Assembly: GCF_001039355.2 (NCBI RefSeq)
Contig: NW_019773959.1
Span: 14,756 to 78,755, forward strand
DNA length: 64,000 nt
DNA from: Lingula anatina
Taxonomy: Eukaryota; Brachiopoda; Lingulata; Lingulida; Lingulidae
Reading direction: 5' to 3'
Below, piece by piece: positions 24,199 to 35,050 of the stretch; within the stretch, counting starts at the first letter, position 1, and each line of letters starts with the position of its first letter. A program made the position numbers and the translations under genes. The notes below the pieces were generated by a model that searched no databases, was not told the DNA's origin, and was given only the letters and a program-made list of their open reading frames with translations.

Positions 24199-25534
24199 CG
24201 GTACGTTGGGTCCTGGCTTGCATCCCAGTTTTACACGTATGTTGATTTGCCCGTAAATCGAAAACCATCTTCATCAAATAACTATGGTGGTATTAAATCT
24301 ATGCGTCTAATAGAATGTTATTAACTTTTCTAGACGCAGCGCAAGACAATGCGTTCCCTGGATAACTATTAATTGCGTAAACGTTAAAATCCATAACAGA
24401 CCTAAGGTCAGTGAAGTCGGGCCGCCTCCTTAATTCGTTCCATCCGGCGGGAAAGTGGGCTATTCTCACAGCATATACATAACACCCGTATATTTTTTTG
24501 TGAAGTTTGACGCGCGAGAGGGGAGATTTATAACGTCCAAGATATGTTTACTAGAAACCCCATCAAATGGCCAAGTATGAAACTGTATTTGGTCCAGGCA
24601 AAGTGTAACTGCCGTACCATCGATAATTTTCCAAATAACGTGCCGGTTCAGATGCACTTCACCCAAAATTGTATAAATGCATATGCGACGTGCCTTCAAT
24701 TTCACAAAATGCAGATAAATGTCATGCATACCCTACACATATATTGTGGAAATAGACATGTCCGCGAATCTGGTTACTTGACAAATTACAAAACGCCACT
24801 GCCCAAGAGTGGTTATTTGTAAAATTACCTTGATGCTATTTGACCTCGGTGTAAGGCATAAATATGGTAATTAATCATTTTTAATGTGGGGTTGCAGGGC
24901 AAAAACAGTACCCAAATTTGACTGACACCAGAATCAGGTACCAAGTACCTTGGATTTGACTGACCTTGTAAGCATAATGCTTGGCTGTTTGTACTTTCTA
25001 CACACACACATATATATATATATATTTCAGTGCAATGCCGCCTAAAATGTGGCAGATTATAGATACACTCATCCATCAAAGTTTGGATATTAGTTTTCTC
25101 GGTGTTGTTGTCTGTCCAGCCATAAGCATGTGACGCAGATGTGGACTACAGGAATGGGCGCAGATGTAGGAACGGCGGGAATCGGACTCAGTCCAGACCA
25201 CACAGCCGGTGGTACAATAAAACCGCAAAACTGCAAAAAGTGACCTTAATATATAAAGCAAAAATTTGGTCTTATTCAGACCCATAGTGGTTCGCTGTCA
25301 TAAAATAAGCGTTGGTCTGATACATAAGTTTATTTTGTAAAAATCCTTTCGCAATATTGCACTGAATAGTACTTTAACTGACAATTATGGCTATAAAGTT
25401 GACCAAAATTTTGCTCTAAAAGTTCTTTTATAATACATGTGAACTGTTTCAACATCTTGCTTTATGAAATAATGGGGTTGTTTGTTATAGTTTTTTCTCA
25501 TTTTGCTGGCATTTTTCCTACTATCCCTATTTTG
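24199..25534. other. Intergenic, no gene seen
   Basis: Contains a small CA/TA tract near 25002-25026. Frames of 80-92 codons at 24466-25079 on both strands have no recognisable content. Confidence 0.35.
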
Positions 25535-25619
25535 CACCCTGAGCTTCAGAGCTAACTTGACACTAACCTTTTCACTGTAGCCTATCTCCATCGTGTCAAG
25601 TAACCTCTGACCAGATTCG

Positions 25620-25740
25620 AGTGCCCCCGCCGCCCGCCAATCAAATTTAAAGCCCGCACTCAATGACTCATTGAACGATCTAGCCAATGAACGCGAACGA
25701 GTCAAAGCGCGCTTTGTTCAAATCCGGACCAATCAAAGAT
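25620..25740 (-). promoter_or_regulatory. CCAAT-rich promoter-like region before the left arm
   Basis: On the minus strand this reads GATTGGTCCGG, then CATTGGC, then GATTGGCGGG, with a TTTAAATT box, before the left arm. Three CCAAT-type boxes and a GC-rich stretch precede the arm, mirroring the right-hand side in type but not in sequence. Confidence 0.35.
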
Positions 25741-26038
25741 AAGGCTGAATATCAGGGACTTGCCGTAACCTGTGGGCAGCACGCAAAATACATCATCCTT
25801 CAGTAGATAATGATGCAGGGCATCATACTGCTCTGGTTTCAATTCCGATATACTCCATGCTTTCTTTGTGTACGGTTATGCACTCGGAACCACTCGGAAC
25901 TACTCGGATGTCTCCGCACTCGACAATAACTATGTTGTTAGTATGGAGCTTGCGGAATCAGCCGAGGATTGCCGATTGACGATCAACCAATCAGCGTTTT
26001 CACCAAACTTTGGTGAAAAATTTTGAAACATGGATTCG

Positions 26039-26055
26039 ATTGGCTTATATAAAAT
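26039..26055 (+). promoter_or_regulatory. CCAAT/TATA-like promoter before the right arm
   Basis: CGATTGGC (inverted CCAAT) is followed by TTATATAAAATAGG about 20-30 bp before the right arm, with CCAATCAGCG further upstream (about 25988). Spacing from the TATA-like box to the start of the arm fits a transcription start at or near the arm boundary. Confidence 0.4.
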
Positions 26056-26148
26056 AGGTCAAACTATTTTCGTCAGAGGTTACTTGACACGATGGAGATA
26101 GGCTACAGTGAAAAGGTTAGTGTAAAGTTAGCTCTGAAGCTCAGGGTG

Positions 26149-26740
26149 CTATTTTGATACCCTGGGCTTTATTTAAATCCATCTCCACCGTCTGCTTGCC
26201 AGAATTACTACGGGCTTTATCTACATCACCACACACTTAAACGCTTTGACATACAAGATTCTTCAGTGGCAAGTTATGTGATGAATACGACTTATGTCAG
26301 TGAGGTTTCATCTTCAGCGGTTTTGGAATAACACGTATCACCTCAGTATAGTTTTCAGTAGGGGTATATATTTTACAGAGATAATTGATTTAACTGAACA
26401 CGCAAGTTATAATCTGTTGACAGAAGGTGAGTTTCAGGACCCAAGTTTTAAGGTTAGTTTTCATAGATATGACCTTACTTGTAATTTTTCAGCAAACCTT
26501 TCAAATGGGACCCTTTGATCCCCCCCCCCCGTGAATGAAAGTTCTAATTCCACTGATGCCTATTCTGAACAATATGTATGAATGTAACAGCTAGCGCCTT
26601 TCAGTTGTGATAAAATCCTTTTTCTAGTGTCTTAATGTATTTGTTGGTGGTCAAGGAAGAGAATAAGACTAATACCTCCGCCAAGGAGGTCATTTCTTTT
26701 GTATTGATTGTCTGTCTGCCTGTTAGCAACGTTATGCAAA
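26149..26740. other. Intergenic, no gene seen
   Basis: A C-run at 26520-26530 is the only notable feature. The 74-codon frame at 26294-26518 is not recognised. Confidence 0.35.
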
Positions 26741-26744
26741 ACGT

Positions 26745-27050
26745 GTCCGACAGGTCAGATATGTCCTACGACCAGAGAACAGGCCAGATATGTCCGACAA
26801 AAAAGAGCCAGATGTGTCCGACAAAAAAGAGCCAGATGTGTCCGACAGGTCAGATATGTCCTACGACCAGAGAACAGGCCAGATATGTCCGACAAAAAAG
26901 AGCCAGATGTGTCCGACAGGCCAGATATGTCCGACAAAAAAGAGCCAGTTGTGTCCGACATATCTGGCCTGTCGGACACATCTGGCTCTTTTTTTGTCGG
27001 ACATATCTGGCCTTCTCTGGTCGTAGAACATATTTGGCCTGTCGGACATA
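26745..27050. repeat. Palindromic minisatellite built from TGTCCGACA units
   Basis: Units such as CCAGATATGTCCGACAAAAA and GAGCCAGATGTGTCCGACA repeat from about 26745 to 26950. They then recur inverted (TATCTGGCCTGTCGG, CATCTGGCTCTTTTTTT) to about 27050. The core arms, 26877-26936 and 26952-27012, pair nearly perfectly around a loop of about 15 nt, and the outer part (CTACGACCAGAGAACA against TTCTCTGGTCGTAGAACA) extends the hairpin. Frames on both strands stay open (78-146 codons) because the unit lacks stops in several frames. I treat them as non-coding. Confidence 0.85.
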
Positions 27051-27082
27051 TCGGGTCGTCACACCACCTAGCTGATTCGGTA

Positions 27083-27420
27083 GGCGTGACAGACATTTAA
27101 GCCGGTTAGTTGACAGCAATTTAGTGAGACTCCCCAGGGAGTTAGATCGATCCAGATGTTCAGATCCAGATGGATCGATCTAGGCATGGGAACCCAGTCT
27201 AACACCCCATTTCCATAGATTAGATCGACCTTCTTTAGATCGACCTAACTCCCTGGGGGTTCACGCTAAATAGCTGTCAGCCGGGCGGACACGAAAGTTA
27301 ATTGCCCTCTTACAGCTTGTAGTAGGCGGGACGGACATTTAAGTCGGATTATCTGAAAGTAATCTAGTGAGACTCCCCGCGGGGATAGATCGATCTAAAA
27401 TTTATGGGAATAGAGCCTAA
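27083..27420. mobile_element. Foldback element(s) of the GATCGATC family
   Basis: TTAGTGAGACTCCCCAGGGA with GTTAGATCGATCC near 27121-27157 pairs with GATCGACCTAACTCCCTGGG near 27238-27257. The left terminus recurs directly near 27324 (GACATTTAAG, GTGAGACTCCCC). Shared GATCGATC and CCCATTTCCATAG words link it to 16396-16728. Confidence 0.55.
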
Positions 27421-27671
27421 GATACAATTACATTTTGACGATGATCCATAAATAATTATGAAAATTGAATAGCCTTGGCGGAGGTCTGTGCTCTCTGAGT
27501 GCTTCTCTAGTTCAGATATGTGTCGCATATCAAAATGGCCGATGCAAATTGATACGCGAATTAGATATATGAATTTCATCTTTTTTCGTGGAACGGATAC
27601 CTGACGATCATATCGAAAATGTTCATTTGTGTTCACTAGAGACGAAGGTAAAAAGGGTTTACGTGTTACTA

Positions 27672-29327
27672 CAGACTTGACATTTAATATGGAATATTTT
27701 TTTCCAAACCATTTTTCATCAGTTTTTTCCAATTTTGCTGACTGATAAATGAAAATAAGGATTAAAAACGTGTTTTAATAACTTCAAATTATCTCTTTGA
27801 TGTCATGTTGACATCAGATCATTGATTGAATTCGACAGTGAAGCAAGCAGAAATACATTGCCTATTCTATGTAATACGACAACCATTAAAATAGATATTT
27901 TGGATCTCCATATTTTCCAAATTATCGTCTGTAAAAGAGTTACACTCTCCACAAAGGACCCTCATGTCAGTGTGTAGTCATAGTAACGGTCGCTGTTACG
28001 CCTGACCTCTTTTGGCTGTAACCAGCGCTCTCAAGCGGCAAGGCATTCCTTGAGATAGGTTTTTAGAGTTCAATCTGGAATAACATTCCAGGCATCGGTC
28101 AAAAATTGTCCATTTTGGACCAGTTTTGTTGTAGGACATGTAGGCCGTTGATTCGGCGAGTAATGGCCTACCCACATATTGTGTATGCGGTTCAAATGTG
28201 GCGATTTTGATGACCAGGGTAGCTGCTCATTCCCTTGGTTCTGTTAGTTTTCTGCTATTAAAAGTGTTCTGTGTGAACCGACAATCTCACCGTGCAACCT
28301 AAAATTTTTCCGAAGGTACCTCCTATCAAATGATATTAAAGTGGTTCCCAGATTATTCCTTTATTTGATCTGGTTCAGGTTTTCGTCGATGGCTACCAAT
28401 GGTGTTTTGGCACCAATGTGGTATCCACTCCAAATACTGACGCTGTCAATGCCCCGTGTCACTTTAGACGCGGCACATGCTTCGTCGTAGGCCTTTTCTG
28501 GATGTCTGTAAACTCTGTTTTGACTAGCTGGGCGGTACAGGTGAAATCTGACCTCAATAAGGAAAGCCACGTGGTTTCAGTGTTCTACCCAGAAACGGTC
28601 ATGGCTCCCAATTCACTAGAGAAACAGGCGACGGTATTTTGCTGTTTACAGTGAGTACCTCGGAGGTCGTCTGGTATCCTAACCTGCTTAAAACAGTTTG
28701 GTGGTCGCTAAGGGCCTTTAAAAACGTATTTTTGTGACAATTTACCCCTCGTTATGAACGGACTGGGTGGTTTTGTTAAGTTGCAGCAGCGTTTCCCGAA
28801 AGACAGTGGGTCCTGTACCCTAGAGGTAAGATTTCGATACATTGGGTGTGACCTCTGTGTAGGTACATCAGTCTGGGCATTACTCTATAAAACTCTACGG
28901 ACCGTTCCGTTTGGCGCTATAATGTTTCTGGTAATGTCTGTCTTTTTCGCGCCATTCTGCCACAGATTAACAAACTTGTAAAGCACTACTTACCTCATTT
29001 TACGCACTGCACAACTGACCACTTGCATGAAAAATTTAAAATTCTTCTATGCAGTAGTTGCCGACATATGGATACTTTTTTGACAGAACCAACCTTTGCC
29101 TAACCCAAGCTTTGACCAGCCCAAATGAACACTACCCGATTAAATCACTGCATATTACATAATGTAGCAGCGCAACAGACATGGAAGTCATTTAATTGGT
29201 AGCGACACACCTGACTTAACACTTGTCCATTCACAAATCTTATATGAGATCGGTGTTTTTTGAAAAAAGAATGCATTTTTACCAAGGCATAGCTTCAAAA
29301 CTGAAATATTCCATATTAAATGTCAAG

Positions 29328-29331
<4 letters not shown>
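27672..29331 (-). mobile_element. Tc1/mariner-like transposon, copy 1 (1660 bp, inactivated)
   Basis: The element is bounded by CAGACTTGACATTTAATATG at the left and its exact inverse at the right, with TA on both sides (27670-27671 and 29332-29333) as expected for the Tc1/mariner family. The transposase reads on the minus strand. A 69-codon block at 28570-28361 carries [20 protein letters not shown], which corresponds to the catalytic-core region S-MVWG-I--G---L--I of Tc1 transposases, preceded by the [14 protein letters not shown] stretch typical of these enzymes. Other parts are interrupted by frameshifts and stops, so it cannot encode a full enzyme. A second copy in opposite orientation lies at 35721-37328. 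Confidence 0.85.

Positions 29332-29378
<47 letters not shown>
29332..29378. repeat. (TA)n microsatellite at the transposon's TA target site
   Basis: A TA tract of about 47 bp begins exactly at the right end of Tc1-like copy 1. This is consistent with insertion into a TA run or expansion of the target duplication. Confidence 0.95.
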
Positions 29379-29381
<3 letters not shown>

Positions 29382-31364
29382 TATATTTCAAAACTGAAAG
29401 CCCCCAGGGAAAACTCTCAAGAAGAAAAAGATTTAATCTCTGAAACATATCATTTCTAACAAACATCTATACAATTGACAGTTTACATACGCTTTAGGTT
29501 TTAAATATCAAAGGATACAAGTTTATATCACGCGAGGATGATTCAATCTACCGTGAGTCGCAGGTATTATCTTTCAAAATCCACAAACCACACTCGGTAC
29601 CTGTAATGATGGTCGCATGGTTAGATCGTCGAAAAAGTCAAATGCAGCACGCAAGGCCAATTGCATATCAATTTACCAAAGAATTTAATGGACATTGCAG
29701 TCAACAAGAAACTCGGTTGAAGTGACCCTGACATGTTTGTTTTAATGCGGTTTCTGCGGACGGGCAGATTAATAATCAGAGCTAAGCTCTTCCTTATCCG
29801 CTCTCTTTCAGCCGGATTGGAGACCAATCCCCAGCTTATAGCCATCGTAGCATTCAACGAAATCATCGAGTACTGTTAGTGTATAGAAAAGAACCTTTTT
29901 GTAGGTTTGTTTTCTAGTGGTCTGATGTTTGTAGGTTTTTGTTGTCCAGCGGTCATTTAAATGTGGAAATGCTCCAGGAGGAGTTTAGAGATAAATAAGT
30001 CAATACACTTTTTCTAGTACCCACAAATAAGCTGATAATTTGGATTGTTTATCATAATTCTCCCTCTTTGACGTACCATATTGATTTTTTTGTTCATTCT
30101 GAGACGTTTCATTTCCTTATTTCCTCTTGCTTCTGTTTCTTTCCAAAAAAATCCAGTTCAATGACGAATATGCATGAGAAGGTTAAACACAATCAAATAA
30201 CCATTAAACCAACATTGATAAACGACGACATGCATATTGGTTCGCTTGTACATGAAATAATGAAGAATACATAACAAGGTCAACTGTAGAATTGATTGCA
30301 ATTTGTTTCTGAGGTAACTTGTTTTCAATCAAACACAGTAAATTACTGTGAATTTAGCGAAGTAACATCGACTTACATTTTTTTGTTTTTATAAAAAGGA
30401 AATACTTAGTATTGGTATTTAATATATGAAAATGGAATACATATCCTAGTGTACTGCCTGCCTGAGTGTCTTATCTTTTTTAATCTACGGGGATAACAAT
30501 AATTATTTTTTTATATATTATAGATGGAGAAACCTAAATCCAATTTTTAAGTAACATTTAAAAAACATTTTAAAAGGCATTTTAAAAAAAGGTAACATTT
30601 TAAAGCAAAGCTGCACAATTAATGGGGGTTCCTTTTCTCTACCTCCCAAATAACAGATTCAGCCCCTTCCCTTCCCTCCCGAAAAGGATTGAAACGACAC
30701 CCACTGATCCCGATACAAGCACTTTCATGTCTTCAGTATTATTAAATGCCCTAAATTTTCCATCTCTCTTGATATTCCGGAATCGCCAATGGTAATTAAA
30801 ATTGCCCTTTTTTTCATGTGGATAAGGCACAACGAATTGTGAAAATAAATTCAACATCAACGATATTCATCATGGTTACTTGATGATGCCAGTACACGAA
30901 CTGTAATGAAACCAATGACAGAAATGAACTGAGCATGAATTAACACGATGAATAGTTAATGATAAGCCGGCCCACGCCAGTATCGCTACGTCTCTACACA
31001 ACGGTCTCATGTGTCAGCCCAACAGCTGCTAATGCGCACTAGTTTCAAGTTCTACCTGAAGCTTACCACTCACTGCTGTGACACGCAGGTAAGTGCAGCG
31101 ATTAGATGTCGTCATGTTCAAATCCACCGTCTATATTCCAGGTACTGGCGTCTGATGCAGCGGTTTATAAATTCACCCACAGATACGGAATCTTTCACTG
31201 CGTCGCCAGCTGTCAGCACGAGCACTTGGAAGATGGTTCAGAAAAACTGTTGACATCGTATGGTTTGCGGTGCTTATACGGTTCGTGCGATAGTGACGTG
31301 GCCATGACTTGAATGATTTTTAAAAAGAAAATCACTGACACAAGTTTTACTTTGAAAATATAAG
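29379..31364. other. 5' flank of the receptor gene, no gene seen
   Basis: No separate gene is recognised. Near 31086 a CAG|GTAAGT donor-like site and near 31140 a TTCCAG acceptor-like site could reflect a spliced 5' UTR of the receptor. The implied intron of about 50 bp is too short to trust. Confidence 0.35.
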
Positions 31365-31967
31365 ATGGATACAGAGATAGGAGACAACATTATATCAGTT
31401 GATCTGTGGACCAAACACAATGGAGCGGGCTCAAATTTGTCATATACTGACGGAGATGGGTTCGGACAATCCGTGTCGATTCCCAACGATTCACAGAGGA
31501 ACATTATCCACGGAAACCAGTCTGAAGTGGCACAATTACCTCTGTATTTGATGTTCAATTCGGACAGCCTAATTTCCATTGTAGCCTATGCCTGTCTCAT
31601 GTTCTTGGCAGCCGTTGGAAACCTCACGGTTTTCATCACATTATTCAGGAACAGGCATCGCCGATCGCGAGTGAACATGTTTATAATGCACCTGGCCATT
31701 GCAGACATGGAAGTCACCTTTGTGATGATCCCGATTGAAATTTCCTGGCACAGCACTGTGCAGTGGTTGGCGGGAGATGCCTCGTGTCGACTGTTGGCGT
31801 TCTGCCGTGCCTTTGGATTTTATCTTTCCTCATTTATTTTGGTGGCGATAAGCCTCGACCGGTATTTCGCTATCATTCATCCTCTCAGTATGCAAGACGC
31901 AGACAAGAGAGCTAAGATAATGCTGGGGATTTCGTGGTGTTTGGCCATGGTGTGCAGTATACCCCAG
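31365..31967 (+). CDS. Receptor coding exon 1 (N-terminus to TM4)
   Basis: 201 codons, from the initiator Met to SIPQ at the end of TM4, followed by the donor GTAAGT. It encodes the glycosylated extracellular N-terminus (about 1-65), TM1 (about 68-94), basic ICL1 (RNRHRRSR), TM2, TM3 with DRY, ICL2 and TM4. It ends in phase 0. Confidence 0.9.
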
Positions 31968-34900
31968 GTAAGTTTTCATCAGCCCTCTTTCAAATCTATG
32001 GTAGTCGTGCTTTGATGGAGGGAGTGCCCTCTTTGGGTTGTATTCGTGAAAACATGAATATACATGTATAGTGACATGGCTATGAATGTCTTTTTTTAAC
32101 ATGTCTTATTTCGTGTTGGTTTAAAGTGTGACGCGTGACGCGTGCATTCCGAAATAACCAAATATTGATTTTAGAAGGATCTGTTGATATGCAAAGGTCC
32201 AGTTGTAAAAATTCCCATTAAACCGTATCATACACGAAAAATCCCTAGGAGAATATAATGCAATTGCATGTCTTTTCTTCTATTTCGTATTTCGAACAGA
32301 GGTGTATTTGTCATGCGAAATAACAATTTCAAACAATAGCAGTCTAAACCATATTTAAGTTTGTTGAAGGAAAACAGACTTATTTTGTTCATTAAAGTGT
32401 TGGTTTTGACAAAATCTTGTACGAATTAAGTCTCAGAAATGCTTCATTCTAACTTCAAAGTACGCACTCGATTCTTTTTATTTTTAGCGTACCGTTACCC
32501 ATTTTTTTTTAAATCTAATTTTCAAAACTCATTTTCTTGCAGAGTGTGATATTTCACTTGGAACATCACCCAGAATACTTTTGGTACACACAATGCGTGA
32601 CGTACCATTTCTTTCCCTCGGACGCCCATGAGCTGGCGTATAATCTGTTCAACTTCACTGCCGTGTATGCCATGCCATTGGTAGTGATTACCATGTCCTA
32701 CTCCTTTATCATTTGGGAGATTACGAAAAAGACCAAACAAAGTCGAGGTAAGGTTGTGTTTTTCGCTGCTTTTAAGATAAGTTATATACAAGCTCTTCTG
32801 GGAAATGTTTCCGGGTGCCAGGGAAATTATACAAATAAAATAAACAGAGGTGAAAATATCGCAATGGGAACGTAATTAGTCGTTGTTTGGAGTAAAATGC
32901 ATACGAATGAATCCCACTGATACTGAAAGTGACAAGATATTGCTGGCGAATTAATGGCAGTTAGAATATTATGTTTTCGCCCAAGGGACATAATTAAAAA
33001 CTGAGATTCACCTCTTTAAACCCCCAATAACTTCATTATATCTTTAGCTTTCGGGTTTGGATCATTGCTTCTCAGGTTGTGTTCATCATGATAAATAATA
33101 ATGTCATTTATTCACATGCATGACTTTAAATATTAGTAGGTTTTGACTCTCAGACCCAATTATGCTATACCATTTTCCCTCATTATGCTTGATCTTAGAT
33201 AAAACTATTTTATTCGTCCCAAGCCTGATTAATGTCTAATCTAATTTAAAGAAATGAAGTGTCAGCGAAATGGGTCTGTCTGTTGTTTTGTTCTGGTATT
33301 GTAACATCTGCCACTATAAGCTTTAATGACTAAGATGTTGTTTTTTTAATTGGCATGTTATTTTTTTGTATATGTCTTTAAATCTCTATACACCCTTGGT
33401 CACAAAATGAACGTTAGTTCAGATCAACGGGCTAGATAAAAAATCTGTATGTAGACACCAATATCTGGCTTTCTGTGTGCTAACCCTTCGAGATTGGCAT
33501 GAAAAGCCATATTATGAATTATCCATTAGTGATATATATAAGCCTTTATGGGAATAACTTAGCATCACACGCAAATTATGCATATCTATATTTATCATTA
33601 ATTGATTGATCTCAATGGTGGTACAGAATTACTTTTAGGTAATTACTCATAAACTACAGGGACATCAGTTATTATTTTATCTTAGTTTTCAAGCCTTATC
33701 GCCTTAGGTTTTCGCATAAAATAGTCTCTGACATACACAGGAAATAATACTTGTCTGGTATCATTAGCAAGATTTTTTTAAACATTGCTTTGCCAATACA
33801 ATGACTTAACACCGTACTTGATATGTTGAGTCAACATGGTATGGTGCCTGTGAATTTTAGTATGCATACCAGCAAATTACTGAAGTAATAAAATGTAACG
33901 CCTAATCTCATGACAATATAGACAGATATACAAGAGATGAAGAAAGAAAACATCAAAATTATATTGTTATCATTCCACATGTTCCACACTAAAAGCTAAC
34001 ATCGGTCCTAACAAACTATATTACGCATGAAGCAAAAACGGATCACTTTGCGAAGAAAATGCAGATACTCGCGGTGTACTGACTTGGTTATTGCTTTGTG
34101 CTTATCAATGGTGCAGTATGTAAGATGCTAAGAGAAAATATTCCAATCTGTTTCCTGAATATAAATTTGCTTCGTGACAGCAATGTGCTTTTCGCATCGG
34201 CTCAGGCCTCCCCGATCGCTTTCGTGTATAAATTGGATGATTTTAATGGCCATAAAGGAAAACAAACGCAAATTGACTTGATCACTGGCGGGTAATGAAA
34301 GCATGAATTCGGACAAACAGCGACTGTGGAGATAATGGTCTATGTAAACCTATGACAAATAGGAGCTTAGATAACTTTGATAATAGGGTTTGATTTATAA
34401 TGAAAAACACGTAGATTATAGCATTTTGCTGTGAGGATAATTTTGGATCACAATGGGTCATTTTCACTTACAGTACGGTACGTCATTGTTTCACTTGAAC
34501 CATATTAACTTGTATATTTTCATGAAACTAATTTTTGTTCAAAATATTATATAAGGTTGATTATTCACTTGTTCATTAAGTTAGAGAACATTGACGTCGA
34601 TAGCACAGGAAGTACATGAACATCAATTTGGTTTTGAACAATATGAATAAAGAATAGATAAAGCACCACACAGGCCTATAAAACATCTAGAGGGGATAAT
34701 AGAACGTATTGCATTTGTGGCGCAAAAGCACTGCTTTATAAAAGATATCTCTGAACAAATATATTATCACCTACCCACCCACCCTGTAAAACCGCTTTTT
34801 GCTATTTTGTTTTTAGAAGAGACGACTAGCATAAACGAGACGACGTCCAGAGGAACCAGCTGTTTAAGGCGATCAGGCGTGGGGAACATAGAAAGAGCAA

Positions 34901-35002
34901 GGATAAGGACCCTAAAGATGACTGTCATGATTGGTAAGACCCACAATATAATCGCACGTTCCATCAATGAAAACAAATATTGGTAAATAAATTTGCAGCG
35001 TG

Positions 35003-35050
<48 letters not shown>

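Larger units (their letters stand above)
25535..26148. repeat. Head-to-head inverted repeat, two 77-bp arms with one mismatch seen
   Basis: The arms 25535-25611 and 26072-26148 are reverse complements with a single visible difference (TTGACAC against TTTACAC) and are separated by 460 bp. Read outward from the centre, each arm runs GTCAGAGGTTACTTGACACG, then ATGGAGATAGGC, then a possible splice donor AAG|GTTAGT. The spacer next to each arm has promoter-like words (see separate entries), but its two halves are not alike. This could be a divergent pair of very young duplicated first exons, or a transposon with long inverted termini. Confidence 0.75.

Noticed and set aside
26635-27119. Long open frames on both strands with repeating SDKKEP-type peptides
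   Set aside because: They are explained by the palindromic minisatellite. The same motif appears on both strands, there is no splice or promoter context, and it resembles no protein family.
28754-28981. 75-codon frame antisense to Tc1-like copy 1, with a similar one antisense to copy 2 (36041-36271)
   Set aside because: The two frames resemble each other only because both are the reverse strand of the same transposon.
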